A stretch of 64,000 nt of DNA, taken from the NCBI GenBank assembly GCA_030765055.1, contig CM060950.1, positions 278,176,311-278,240,310 on the forward strand, read 5' to 3'. Below the pieces are notes generated by a model. It was not told the DNA's origin and searched no databases. It was given only the letters and a program-made list of their open reading frames with translations. The translations under genes were made by a program, and so were the position numbers. Of the stretch, positions 21,608 to 33,269 are shown piece after piece; position 1 is the stretch's first letter; each line of letters opens with the position of its first letter. The stretch comes from Mantis religiosa. Taxonomy: Eukaryota > Arthropoda > Insecta > Mantodea > Mantidae.

Positions 21608-22813
21608 TGCGGCATACTCCAGTTCCATTAAGTTGCAAAACCGCATATTATATAAATTGTTTGAGTTCTTGTGGTTGAAATGTGGAGCTATGAGTTCTCT
21701 TCTCAGGTGAATGGTCATAGGAAAATGGGTTTGTAGATGTTGCTTGCCCAGTGGAATCAATAATTCTCAGATGACTGTGAAATTTTGTTTAATTATCTTG
21801 TCATGTGTTTGTTCCATCAAGACTGAGTTGCAACGGTGACCACTTCCAGTTAAATTCTACCAACGTATTACATTTTCTTCTCCCGACTAATACATCTGAC
21901 TTCTTCAAGTATGATGTAGCAAATCTTTTACTAAATGTTACATTTTCTTCTCCCGACCGACACTAACACGTCTCACCTCTTGAAGGACGATCTAGCAAGT
22001 CTTTCACTAAATGTTACATTTTCTTCTCCCGACCGACACTAACACGTCTCACCTCCTGAAGTACGGTATAGCAAGTCTTTTACTAAAGATTACATCTTCT
22101 TCCCCCAACTAACACGTCTCACCTCTTGAAGGATGATCTAGCAAGTAAGTTTCCTGGACTTCGCGATTCAGTTCCAACCTAATTCTGCTCCCCACTCTCA
22201 CTTATCACATGACCAAAATAGCTCACTCTTCTCTCCATTTTTCAAATCTTACATTATTATTGGTTTCTCATTTATTTCGATTTATTTTTCATTGGTTTCC
22301 AAAACTCATCTAACTCATTTACTTAACGCCTACCCTGAGTTCGGACACGCCTACCCTAGGCTCTTTGTAACGGCATACACCGTTATCACATCAGCAAAAT
22401 AGGACGTTCTAACCTTCATGCTTAATCCCACCCTGAAAGCCTTTTTGTCTCCATGCATTCCTTGGTACAAGCTCTCTATAGTTCTAAGACGTTCAACTCT
22501 TTCTGACACAAAGAAGGTAACGGTCCTCTTTCCTGTCGCTTACAGCGTGTAGATTTTACCCGAGTATTCTTCCTACCTTGCCTTGATGCTGACATGCCTT
22601 GCTATATTAAATTATGTTCTTTCCTCCTCATTCTTTAATTAAACCGCTATTTTATTCATCATCCTAACCATTCTAATTTCATATTAATATAATAAAATTT
22701 CTTTATATTGGTTAATCAAAGCATTTTTATTAATTAATATTCCTTTCTTCAATATCGATATTTCTATTAATTTTTTGCCTCCTACTCGCTGTCTGATACT
22801 GACTGCGGTTACA
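21608..22813 (-). repeat. 3' LTR of element A, with 4-unit minisatellite
   Basis: 1206 bp. It contains four head-to-tail units of about 75 bp from 21866 to about 22145, each starting near TTACATTTTCTTCTCCCGA. The other LTR of the same element has eight. Confidence 0.9.
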
Positions 22814-23745
22814 TAATGCCCGTTTGAAAAAAATGAAATGCCCATTATTTAAATTTTGTCAAAGCTCCGTCATGACATTTCCTTCTTCTATATTTCCTTT
22901 ATATATATAATGTCTCTTTCCCTACTTAGAAACATTTTCGGTGGTCACTGTTCCCTCATCTTCATCAATGTGTTACTTTATATACATAGAATGGTCAATA
23001 TGGTACGTCACATACATAGAATTATAGATATGATACATTACGTACATAGACAAGTACACTCTTGTATATGTGGTTATTACTCTATATACAAAATAACATT
23101 CGTGATACCTCAACTATATATACACTTCACTGGATTATCCTTGTCTCTCATGAGATCAGCTTGATTTTACCTTATTACGTTACTTAACTACATCAATGTA
23201 CATCTATTACTGTTTCCAATATTACATTTTACATTAAATGATTTTTTTATATTATTATTATATTTCCTTATTGGGACGTTTCTTTATCTTTTAGTCCTTC
23301 ACCGTAAGAACATTCGTCCTCACATTATTGACGTCCAAATACGGTTACCTCTACCTTCACTCGGTTGTCTACCTGCAATCAGGTGTTTCGTTTACCTGAC
23401 AGTTAGTAAACATTGGCAGTTCATTGTCCTGTCTTTCCACTTCACTTTTCACTCTAAACTTTCTTTCACTTTGTCACGCCTAAGGTCTGTGACCTTTACA
23501 ATAACAGTATAGCCTTTTGACACATGAATAAATCTGTACTTATACTATAATTACATTTCACTAATTATTTTTAAAGATCAAACATGTTCATTAGCTGTGA
23601 TTATGCTTATTACATTATCATTTTGTTTGTGCACAGGAATTTTGGATTTTGCAGTATTTGAATTTCAAACGCAAATGATACCTGTACTAATTATAACTTT
23701 TTCTTGTATTATTTACCTCTTCATATATACAAAAAGAAAAAACTA
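22814..23745 (-). other. 3' internal non-coding region of element A
   Basis: Lies between the integrase end and the 3' LTR and matches 47976-48838 of copy B in inverted orientation. Only stray open frames are seen, with no env-like gene. It ends next to the LTR in an A-rich then GGGCATTA sequence (minus strand) that may act as polypurine tract. Confidence 0.7.
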
Positions 23746-24612
23746 TTACGCTAACAGAGGTGTTTCTTGGGTCTGCTTTGTATTGTTTACTTCATCTTTC
23801 ATGCGATATGGCCTCATTAGGGAGATGTTATATCTGCCTATGGGTTTTCCATTTCTTGGATGTATTAAGGCATACGCTCTGTCACCAAATATTTTGTCAA
23901 TTAGGTATGGGCGTTTCCATAACATATGTAGCTTCCTAGTCTTCTTCCCGGACAAATATGACTTGTCGAACGATTTTATTAGAACTAAGTCACCGACCCT
24001 TGCTTGCCAATTCTTCTTACATCGTTGTTTCTTTGCGTTCCTTTTGTCTACCTTTTTCGTGCTTCTGATCACGGCGTTTAGGATCCGTTGTCGATCTGTC
24101 TCGGTCGTCGTTTGTATACTTTCCGGAACACCCTGTATTAGTGGTTCCGGTGTTAAATTCCTATGCAATTGGATAGGAGCATATCCTGTGGTTAAGTTTA
24201 CTGCATTTTTGAATACAAACTCAATATAGTTTATGTGGCCTGTCCAAGTAGTTTGTTTCAATGAACATAGGACGCGGAGATGAACACCTAGATCTTTCAA
24301 AATACGCTCGCATGAATTAGAGCATGGGTGGTATGATGTGTTGTAGATGCGAATTCCGGCCTCTTGAATGGTCTTCACAAATCGTCTCCCATGGTGTATG
24401 GATGCGTTGTCTACTAATAGCGCTTTCATCTTCCCGTACTTGACTACATAATTTTTCACTATTTTATCCGCACATGCTGCGCTCGTTAATTTCTTAAGCG
24501 GGTACATTTTCACAAATTTTGACATTACGTCGATAAGTACAAATACATATTTTAATCCTGCCCTTCCTACAGGGAACTTATAAATTTTGATGTCAATATC
24601 TCCAGGATTCCA
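23746..24612 (-). pseudogene. Integrase of element A, N-terminally deleted
   Basis: From the deletion junction near 24612 the frame reads FPVGRAGLKYVFVLIDVMSK (first catalytic D), LLVDNASIHHGRRF (second D) and SNSCERILKDLG (E), a Ty3/gypsy-type DDE core. A C-terminal domain with LHMLWKRPYLIDKIFGDRAY and GRYNISLMRPY follows. The open frame with a Met runs 24525-23746, 259 codons. The HHCC zinc-binding N-terminus is gone with RT and RNase H. All three catalytic residues remain, but the protein has no normal polyprotein context. Confidence 0.85.
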
Positions 24613-25161
24613 TCATCTAACATTTCCTGTATTTTAAGGTTCACTGCCTCCTGTAAATCCAATTAAATAGGCCTGCACTTATATTTGAATGGGGGAACAT
24701 CGTGTATCGCGAATTCGTACTTAAAATCACTATAAATCCCAGTGTGTTCTGAAAATAAATTTCTATGTTTACACAATATATTATAAAAAATCTCCTTTTC
24801 GTAGTCATTAAGTAGGTTCGAGTTTGCTACTGTTTCTCTTATTCTATAGGTCATGTTTACGTTATTTTCGACTACCTGGAAATCCTCTGGTAGGGTAATT
24901 ATCTCCTGTCCACCTGCTTCTGCCTGCCCAAGTCCGTATGAAGTTATTTCTGTCAGTCCTTCTTTTGCCGCTACACACCCATCCTTATCATAGTTTTCTA
25001 TCTCTTCAAATACTAATGGATTCATCTTAACTATCTCCGTCCGTCTTATTTGTATAAATTGTACAAAAAATGTTTCTTCATCTATTTCTTTTTCTTCATT
25101 TGTTAATCTTACTTCATTATCTGCTTCCCTTGAGCTGAACGGAACTTTAACTATGACGTCT
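24613..25161 (-). pseudogene. Pre-RT linker and first residues of RT (element A)
   Basis: Reads MNPLVFEEIENYDKD..., NSNLLNDYEKEIFYNILCKH and PPFKYKCRPI, the entry to Ty3/gypsy RT. After a TAA it continues with EAVNLKIQEMLDDGILE and then joins integrase near 24612. The palm and fingers of RT and all of RNase H are missing. Confidence 0.8.
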
Positions 25162-25643
25162 TTAATTTTTTATTTCCAAGACTTCCATTTGATAATTCAA
25201 CTTCGCTTGGAGCGCATACAACACGTCATTACCCACAATTATATCTACAGATAACCTATTAATGACGAAACATACAAATTCGATTGTGTTCTCCCCAATG
25301 GTTACTTTTAAAAGCATTTGTGTATTAATCTTTTGTTTGGGGCGACCTACCGCCAGAGTCAATATGCACTTTTCACAGGCAATGTTTGCAATTTAACTCC
25401 ATTGTTCTTTAAATGGTAAAAGAATGCTTGACTTATAGCAGAGACTGAGGATCCTAAATCTATGGTAATTTGCCATGTTTCTTTGTTTATTACTGCAGCA
25501 ATCCGGGGAGCATCTCTCACTTCCTGCAAACTTGTTAAATGATTACTTCTTTGCGCAACGTCAATTACATCTGTTTCTGTGTTATTCTGTACCACCCTAC
25601 TCCGACCTGTGTCCCTATTCATATTCAGAACTAGTGTGTTCAT
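25162..25643 (-). pseudogene. Retroviral-type aspartic protease (element A)
   Basis: Two overlapping frames (25359-25643 and 25162-25362) separated by a one-base deletion after VKSAY. The active-site triplet is DLG in ITIDLGSSVSAIS, where copy B has the standard DSG. The distal motif VDIIVGNDVLYAL is kept. This copy would have no protease activity. Confidence 0.85.
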
Positions 25644-26691
25644 CCGGGTCCGATGCGGGACGTCGTCTATCGCACCCTGGAGTCGTTTCCCGCCAGTTGC
25701 GTCGCATCCGGTCTTTCTTCACTTCAGGCGCCACATCCCTCTGTGTGGGTGGAGGAGAACGTACCCACTCCCTTGAAGTAAGTTGATTCCGATCTAAGGG
25801 GTTTCCTCTACCAGCGTCACGTGTTTGGTACTGTTGTCGATATGACGGTCTCGTGTGTCTTCTTTGGAAAAATGAGGGGTGACTCCTATTTCCATTTCTA
25901 TTTATTTGCATGTGTCTTTTCGGAAGATTGTGTGGGTTTGTATTTGGCGGTCCCTGTCTTCCTCTGTTATTGTTTAAAAATTCCCTCGGGACGTGTGCCT
26001 CGTATCTTTGTCGAGTAGCCATGTTGTTTGTATTGAAATTTCGGGGATTCTGTGCCCTTTCCTGGTCATGATGGTTGTTATTCCACGGTCTGGGTGGATT
26101 CCTTGCCGGCATTCTGTTTTCTTGTCTATTCTGAATATTGTGACTCCCTACACTTTGCAAAGCTGTCAATAAAGTAATTGCCTCTCGCAATGTCTGAGGC
26201 TTTGCAACAACCATGTGATTTCTTATATCATCAGGAAGATGTGGTGTGAGAAGAGAAATCAGCTCAGCTTCCTGTAATGGAGGCTGTAAATATTTACTCA
26301 TTTGCGAGTATCTGAGGAAATAATCGGTAATGGACTCTCCATTATTTCCTCGGTATCGGCCATTTGTTATTTGACTTCTAACCTGGTACTGGACATTTGC
26401 ATTCCAATATTTTTCCAGGAAAGCTGTCTTAAATAGTTCGTAGTTACATCCTTCTCCCACAGTAACTCGTAACCAATTAAGTTCGGCTGATTGCAATGCC
26501 CTCTGAACTATTATCATCTTGTATTGATTTGGTACACCTCTAATAGCGAAATAATTTTCAAAATCGGCCAAAAATTGTGCCGCGTTGTCATCGCGACAAT
26601 AAATTTTGGGAGGGGCAATTCACTCAGAAAATTCATGTGCACTGGGTTATACATGTTATTTTGAGCATTAGCGTTAACCTCATTACTGTGT

Positions 26692-26779
<88 letters not shown>

Positions 26780-27565
26780 TAGACAAGGAGAGTTCTCAGG
26801 TACCTGGGCTGAATGTCCCAGCTGTAAACTGGTTATTGTGTCTCTAATTTGCGATACATCGCTCACTGTCTCCCTTAACATTTGAATATTTTCTGATTGC
26901 CTAATCGTTACTCATGCTATTTGCTCTTTTAACTTCTCCATATCGGCTGTCATACAATCATTTACACTGCCAAGCCAGTCATTTATTTCCTGTACAAAAG
27001 TTACCTGCATCGTGGTCAATTCATCTAATCTTACTCTTTCCCTATTAATTTCCCCCTCTACTCTATTCTCTATTCCTGCAACAAGAGATTTGGTAGCTTC
27101 TAGGTCACTTCTTATAGTACCTACTTCTCGCTGCAGGGCCTCCTTTACAGTTTGGAGTTCCCCAGTTATTTCCTGAATCTTTATGGTAATCCTAGCCTCT
27201 GTTTCTTTCCCTTGGCTCGCAATTTTACTCAATTTTTCGTCTATAACCTTGTTCAGATCTATTAATTTAGCCTCTATTGATTTACTTTGATCTATTAATT
27301 TAGCCTCTAATAATTGACTTTGATCTGTTAATTTAGCCTCTATTGATTGACTTTGGATAGTCATTCGTGCCATGAGTTGTTGAAACATCTCTTGTATGTT
27401 ATTCATAACCCCGGAATTGTCACTTTCTCTATTTATATTTAAGTTACTGACCCTATTTCCTCCCTCATTTACCGATTCTGTACCAATACTTTCCATTATC
27501 TCTCCTGTACTAACTTCTAATTCTTTCTCTGTCTTTATAGCTATCTGTTCCCCAGAATTTGACAT
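25615..27565 (-). pseudogene. gag of element A
   Basis: Starts at MSNSGEQIAIKTEKELEV, the same start as in copy B. An N-terminal coiled coil has three 11-residue-type repeats (QSIEAKLTDQS). A TGA near 26910 replaces an Arg codon of copy B. The (CA)n expansion at 26690-26777 and a one-base loss near 26598 shift the frame. The capsid part (FENYFAIRGVPNQYKM, LQSAELNWLRVTVGEG, YFLRYSQMSKYLQPP) is open again from 26571. An Asn/Arg-rich tail without a zinc knuckle follows to 25615. Confidence 0.85.
26690..26777. repeat. (TG/CA)n microsatellite inside gag
   Basis: About 40 dinucleotide units, nearly pure. On the coding strand it reads CACACA, giving alternating Thr-His. Copy B has only a short ACACACA at the same place (45208-45214), so the array grew inside this copy. 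Confidence 0.9.
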
Positions 27566-28004
27566 TTTGGATGTATCCTGTTAAACCTTCTTATTTCTTA
27601 AAAGCATCGAAATTTCCCTTTAAATTTGCTAATTCCCCTTCCAAAATACTTAATACTAATACATGATATACATATATTGATGCCAAAAATGGTATTTTCT
27701 TTCACAAAAAGAGAAGCTGAATATTTGTGACTCACAGTTCTGTTGTACGGCTGTGGTGTTTACGTGATGTCTTTACCACTTTTCATCGTCTAGTAGTCTC
27801 CGTTGGTGTAGGAAGAACTTCAACTTCTCTCTTGATTGGGGGAAATTTCTACGTAGTTGTTGCCGTCTTCTTCGTGGTCGTCTCTGCCGTTTTCATTGTA
27901 ATTGTCATCTTTCTGCGTCGTCGTCGTCGTCGTCGTCGTTCTGCGTCGCCGTCGGTCTTACTACTTTCTCGTAGTCGTTGTCGTCCCATTTCCTATTGTT
28001 TGAT
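27566..28004 (-). other. Leader of element A
   Basis: Untranslated region between the primer site and gag. It includes a GTC/CGT trinucleotide-rich stretch at about 27905-27975 (GAC-rich on the coding strand); the matching part of copy B is also GAC-rich. The plus-strand open frame here is a by-product of this composition. Confidence 0.6.
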
Positions 28005-28022
28005 GCCCCACGTTGGGCGCCA
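28005..28022 (-). promoter_or_regulatory. Primer binding site, tRNA-Lys type (element A)
   Basis: The minus strand reads TGGCGCCCAACGTGGGGC three bases after the LTR. This is an exact 18-base complement of the tRNA-Lys(1,2)-type 3' end known as a primer for several retroelements. Confidence 0.85.
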
Positions 28023-28025
28023 TTA

Positions 28026-29527
28026 TGCGGCATACTCCAGTGCCATTAAGTTGCAAAACCGCATATTATCTAAATTGTTTGGGTTCTTGTGGTTGAAATT
28101 TGGAGCTATGAGTTCTCTTCTCAGGTGAATGGTTATAGGAAAATGGGTTTGTAGATGTTGCTTGCCCATGGAATCAATAATTCTCAGATGACTGTGAAAT
28201 TTTGTTTAATTATCTTGTCATGTGTTTGTTCCATTAAGACTGAGTTGCAACGGTGACCACTTCCAGTTAAATTCTACCAACGTATTACATTTTCTTCTCC
28301 CGACTAATACGTCTGACTTCTTCAAGTATGATGTAGCAAGTCTTTTACTAAATGTTACATTTTCTTCTCCCGACTAATACGTCTGACTTCTTCAAGTATG
28401 ATGTAGCAAGTCTTTTACTAAATGTTACATCTTCTTCTCCCGACCGACACTAACACGTCTCACCTCTTGAAGGACGATCTGGCAAGTCTTTTACTAAATG
28501 TTACATTTTCTTCTCCCGACCGACACTAACACGTCTCACCTCTTGAAGGACGATCTAGCAAGTCTTTTACTAAATGTTACATTTTCTTCTTCCGACCGAC
28601 ACTAACACGTCTCACCTCTTGAAGGACGATCTAGCAAGTCTTTTACTAAATGTTACATTTTCTTCTCCCGACCGACACTAACACGTCTCACCTCTTGAAG
28701 GACGATCTAGCAAGTCTTTTACTAAATGTCACATTTTCTTCTCCCGACCGACACTAACACGTCTCACCTCCTGAAGTACGGTATAGCAAGTCTTTTACTA
28801 AAGATTACATCTTCTTCTCCCAACTAACACGTCTCACCTCTTGAAGGATGATCTAGCAAGTAAATTTCCTCGACTTCGCGATTCAGTTCCAACCTAATTC
28901 TGCTCCCCACTCTCACTTATCACATGACCAAAATAGCTCACCCTTCTCTCCATTTTTCAAATCTTACATTATTATTGGTTTCTGATTTATTTCGATTTAT
29001 TTTTCATTGGTTTCCAAAACTCATCTAACTCATTTACTTAACGCCTACCCTGAGTTGGGACACGCCTACCCTAGGGTCTTCGTAACGGCATACATCGTTA
29101 TCACATCAGCAAAATAGGACGTTCTAACCTTCATGCTTAATCCCACCCTGAAAGCCTTTTTGTCTCCATGCATTCCTTGGTACAAGCTCTCTATAGTTCT
29201 AAATCGTTCAACTCTTTCTGACACAAAGAAGGTAACGGTCCTCTTTCCTGTCGCTTACAGCGTGTAGATTTTACCCGAGTATTCTTCCTACCTTGCCTTG
29301 ATGCTGACATGCCTTGCTATATTAAATTATGTTCTTTCCTCCTCATTCTTTAATTAAACCGCTATTTTATTCATCATCCTAACCATTCTAATTTCATATT
29401 AATATAATAAATTTTCTTTATATTGGTTTATCAAAGCATTTTATTAATTAATCTTCCTTTCTTCAATATCGAGATTTCTATTAATTTTTTGCCTCCTACT
29501 CGCTGTCTGATACTGACTGCGGTTACA
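28026..29527 (-). repeat. 5' LTR of element A, with 8-unit minisatellite
   Basis: 1502 bp, 296 bp longer than the 3' LTR. The difference equals about four extra ~75-bp units: eight are present from 28284 to about 28862. Outside the array the two LTRs differ only at scattered positions by eye. Confidence 0.9.
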
Positions 29528-30245
29528 GTTTCCATCATTCAAGTTTAAGGTTTTTGCTACATTTGCTCAGAGTATGTTCATTTTAATCCCTATATTTCCA
29601 ATATGTATATTTAGACTTGAGTTTTAAATTTATCATATCAATCCATAGAATTTGCCCATCATGACCTGATAGTCCATTGGTTTTTGACGGAGGGAGCAAT
29701 ATTCATTATATCTGAACTTACAAATATATTATCTAAAGCTGTGGGTGAAGTATTTTGGATTGTTGGAAAGTTTACTATGTGTCATTGGTATGTTGTAAAT
29801 AAAGAGCTAAGCTGTTCCCTTTGAAGACCCGATTTCAAATAATCCACATTTATGTCACCACATATGATTCTCATTTAGTTTTAAATAAAAATTTCAGAGC
29901 ATATTCTAGTTGTTTTATAAATATTTGAAAGTCTCCTAAGAGGAATTGATAAAGGACTACTATGACTAAGTTTATATGGCTTCCATTTAACTGAACTGCA
30001 CAGAGTTCGAGGTCTTTCTCACAACGAAATTTGGATAAATCTAAAGTTTTACAAATCAAATAATTTCTAACGTATATTACAAAACTCCACCTTTATGTAA
30101 TCTTTTTCTACTATATTATGCTCTTAAAGAGTACTCCTACAATGACATTGGTTTAAATTTCTATTGTGTCAAGTGATGTTTAGAAAAGCATAAAATATGT
30201 GGTGTTTGATTTTCAGTATGAAGATTAAGTGAGTTCATCTAGTTT
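29528..30245 (-). pseudogene. CR1/jockey-group LINE, endonuclease domain
   Basis: The minus strand shows endonuclease pieces: QTPHILCFSKHHLTQ near 30200, the region of FRCEKDLELCAVQLNGSHIN with VIVVLYQF and GDFQIFIKQLEYALKFL at 29871-30059, and a damaged tail down to 29528. This is the AP-endonuclease N-terminal half of the same LINE type as 20169-21603. The RT half continues on the far side of element A, which separated them. Many stops. Confidence 0.7.
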
Positions 30246-30883
30246 GTTTCTTAAGCCTCTTATGTTTTAATGAAACACAGTTAGACAGTGATTATTACTA
30301 ATATTATTACTATTTTATTATCATCACTATTGTTCACGAAGAGAGTACTTTTAATTGAATTAGTTGATACCAAGCTATTAAAGTTGATCGTTTAAATTTG
30401 CCTTAAGTTTCCGGACTTGTACTGATTTAACCAGAAAGAGACTTCTGCTTGCAACAACAGGAATTTGTCTTAATTCTGTCAGCAATTAAAAGTTTCCAGC
30501 ATGTCTACTGTTTGCGCCATTATCGTCATTTGTTCCGGCGGGCGCATGAATATTTCACTTGGAACCGGTTATGCGGCCAGCCAATCATGTGACTCGCCAG
30601 CGCGCAAAAAAGTGGCTTCTTCTTCCTTTAGAGTTACAGACATGTTGATACATGTGATGTGCTTCGTTGTGTGGCACCGTGCAGCTTGTTGTTGCAATGA
30701 AAGAACCGTTTTAGTTTATCTCAAATATTAAATGTATTGTTGTCTTCTTCATGATTATTCACATAAGAAATGTAGCGTGCGCAATAAATTTATCTAGTGA
30801 TATGAATACAGCTCTGTCGAGTACAGTCCACAAAATCAGTTTCCTTGGTTACTGCTAAAATAAAGGTGGTCCTCCGCATTAAA
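30246..30883. other. No gene recognised
   Basis: AT-rich with a GC-richer patch at 30520-30620. No supported frame. Parts may be terminal sequences of the neighbouring DNA transposons. Confidence 0.4.
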
Positions 30884-31464
30884 TTAAGCACGACAAGAAC
30901 ACCTACAAAGACATGTTGAAGGTGCTTTAGAATCGCCATCACATCCTTTACTATTGCTATGAAGGTGTTTCTTCATGAGAGGGAATAGGGAAAAGTACAT
31001 GGGTCTAAATCCGAAGGGAGTGTAAGGGATGCATTTTACATTGGCAACAACACTGGCAATTATTGTGGTGTAGGATCCAGCCTGTTTCACGAAAATAATG
31101 ATACTTTGCACCTGATAAGGACAATATTTTAGGACATCACTGTAGTATTGTCCAGTTACTGATACGTGTGCAGGTACTACAACAATATATTGATAAACTA
31201 TTCCATGGTTGTCAAAGAATGAGATGACCATAATTTTCCCAGCAGAAGCAAACACTTTTGCTTTATATGGGGTTGGTGATGCAGGAGATTTCCACACTGA
31301 GCTTTGCTGTTTGCTTCAGGATCAAAATGATGTAACCAAGATACATCAGTTTTGAAAGAAATTCCGGATGTTTCTCTAAGAACACACTTTCCTGTAAGCA
31401 ATTCCGCGAACAGCTCCACCCCGTGACCGTAGTGAATGCTGTCATTGGTCTGAGAACGAAGCAC
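30884..31464 (-). pseudogene. Mariner-type transposase, C-terminal half
   Basis: Minus-strand fragments in the order expected for mariner: a WLHHFDPEANSK motif (family WxHHYDPE), then WKSPASPTP, ASAGKIMVISFFDNHGI (first part of the catalytic domain), TGQYYSDVL, and FGFRPMYFSLFPLMKKHL, matching the SPDLAPSDYFLFP region around the last catalytic Asp. That Asp and its neighbours are altered, and the frame shifts near 31290. Inactive. Confidence 0.75.
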
Positions 31465-31544
31465 TAAACTTAAAATTGTGCCATCCTTTCTTAATGTTAT
31501 TGCTTGTAAAATACGCTAATGGGTATGTTTAATTGTGGCATTAC

Positions 31545-31850
31545 ACAGAAGAGCTTATGTGGAGTAGTGTTAAAGGTCACGTCACCAGAAACAATAAAAC
31601 TTTCAAATTGAAAGAGGTGTGTCAGCTTTTAGACGAAGCATTGGCTCAGGTGACGGCGGAAATGTGGCAAGTTGATATCAGGCATGTAAACAAGGAGGAG
31701 GAAAAGCTTTGGCAACTGGACAGTCTCACTGATACTGTCGTCGATAGTTTGGTGATAAATTTAGGTGATGACAGTTCAGGATCATCCTCAGATTCCGACC
31801 CGGGAATGGCAGCATTACCTGCCAACGATGACGGCTCTGAATTTGACTGA
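31545..31850 (+). pseudogene. IS630/DDE_3-type transposase, C-terminal fragment
   Basis: About 100 open codons beginning in LMWSSVKGHVTRNNKTFKLKEV and ending in a Ser/Asp-rich acidic tail. This matches the segment just after the last catalytic Glu (NPIELIW) in a family of insect DDE_3 transposases. Related pieces lie at 34150-35850 and 37069-37329. Nothing of the catalytic core is attached upstream. Confidence 0.7.
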
Positions 31851-32003
31851 TGTAAGTACAAACGTGCTTTAAATTATGTCTTCGTTTGAGTGCATTCGCT
31901 TTAATGTTATGTTGATACGTTTCTGAGTATTCGTTTAGTACGAAAAGTTGATTTATTGAAATAAAACCTACTGGTAAGCTACTCTTGTGCATACAGCTTG
32001 CTT

Positions 32004-32253
32004 GAAATGAAATGTGTAGCGTTTAACGCCCGCTTTTACTACATACGGCACCGCAGGCGATGACACTGATGATACATGAGATAAAGATGGAGCACCGGTG
32101 GAATGAGATGGCGAGGGAAACCTGAGATCCCGGAGAAAACCCGCCCCAGTGACGTGTTGTCCACTACAAATCTCACTTTGCGGTCGCCTGGGATCGAACC
32201 CGGGCCGCCTTGGTGAGAGCCAAGCGGTCTAACCACTGAGCCACGGCGCGGCC
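32004..32253 (-). mobile_element. SINE-1 full-length copy
   Basis: About 250 bp. The minus strand starts with a tRNA-like head: GCCGCGCCGTGGCTCAGTGG (A box), CCGGGTTCGATCCCAG (B box). The body ends in TTTCATTTC. It is flanked by a perfect 10-bp target duplication CAGCTTGCTT (31994-32003 and 32254-32263). Confidence 0.9.
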
Positions 32254-32519
32254 CAGCTTGCTTCAATGTAATATGGCGTAACGCATGGGCGAAAGTGTCA
32301 CTGTCGTCTGCCACGCTGGTGCACGTGGCCGCGGAGTAATACACAGTGTGTTTCTTAAGACGGATGCAGTATAGCATCAACTTCAACTACATACAGACCT
32401 GCATGCGGAAGTCCTTTCGTTAGGGAATCAAAATTCTTGGAACCCACTGCGAATAAACACGTTTCATGTGTAAATTTCTTACCATCAACGTATGGAGACA
32501 CATAGTGACCTTTTAACAC

Positions 32520-32780
32520 TTCAGAAAGTTTGGATAAGGTTATTCGTTGATCCTGTCTCACAGTGGCAACAGCGGTGTTAACTTTTCTTCCATAGAAGCT
32601 GTAACTTAAGCGATTTCACCTTCCTTTGAAATTGTCTCCCCTCTTTAAATGATTTAAAACACCTCTGAGCTGTCCTCTAGGGAAGAATGCTCTACGTAGG
32701 CCTGAGCTCAAGATTTTATTGTTGAGAAGAAAGCAGAATTTCATAGCCGCATATTGTTCATCGCATGTCTTCTCTATCTT
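32520..32780 (-). pseudogene. Possible mariner transposase N-terminal region
   Basis: The minus strand reads DEQYAAMKFCFLLNNK, then with breaks TAVATVRQDQRITLSKLSEVL. These resemble the two helix-turn-helix regions of mariner transposases (KFCFxLGKSA and VRxDRRxTIxELAEEL). It may be the N-terminal part of the gene whose C-terminal half lies at 30884-31464, with the DDE_3 fragment and SINE-1 in between. Moderate to weak support. Confidence 0.4.
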
Positions 32781-33269
32781 TGCGGGAGGCCATACTGAAC
32801 AAGTCTCAGGCCGCCTCTAACCGGCAGAACCAGTAGTGCCATAATCTAACTATTATGGTATGTTTGTTACACATTAATCTAAAATATTACAATACGCTGG
32901 CATTCTACCGTGAGAAATTATGACCGTAAAAAGAATTATAATCACTTTTATTGAAGAGCTCTCGTATATACCAATACTCCATATCTTGAACTTCTTTATT
33001 GATTTTATATCTTGATCTCCAGTTAAGAATAAATTTTAGAATTAAATAAAAATCAGTTGCATTTCAACGTTTCCACTTCAGGGCTGGCTCTCCTTTGATG
33101 CGTTTCAATCGCCAAGTCACCTGCTTGTCTTTTAATATCTTGGAAGGTTATGTTTTACCTTCTAGCACTTAATTTTCATTCATAAACGTTCTCTAAATTA
33201 TATTTTGTAATGGAACCGCTCTCTTGGCGCTCGCGCGTCCTTAATGCAACTAGTTTACTTTCCACTAGT

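Larger units (their letters stand above)
21608..29527 (-). mobile_element. Ty3/gypsy-type LTR element family 2, copy A (RT-deleted)
   Basis: Minus-strand element with long LTRs (1206 and 1502 bp, TG...CA), an exact tRNA-Lys primer site, gag, protease and integrase. RT and RNase H are absent. The 4-bp target duplication GTTT (21604-21607 and 29528-29531) is exact, so this is one insertion event. It landed between the endonuclease and RT segments of the CR1/jockey-group LINE. Confidence 0.9.

Noticed and set aside
23597..24229. 210-codon plus-strand frame with membrane-like hydrophobic segments
   Set aside because: Antisense to the integrase C-terminal domain of element A; hydrophobicity follows from the opposite strand's coding.
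27727..28128. 133-codon plus-strand gene with an Arg run
   Set aside because: It spans the leader's GTC-type trinucleotide repeat, the primer site and the LTR start of element A, antisense to the element.
28284..28862. CRISPR-like array of regular repeats
   Set aside because: The units are contiguous with no unique spacers and lie inside a retrotransposon LTR in a eukaryotic genome. It is a minisatellite.
32185..32253. tRNA gene (minus strand, intact-looking A and B boxes)
   Set aside because: The same head occurs with the same 180-bp body and target duplications at other sites, so it is the head of SINE-1, not a tRNA gene. The heads at 42315-42374, 34526-34600 and 40775-40845 were rejected for the same reason.
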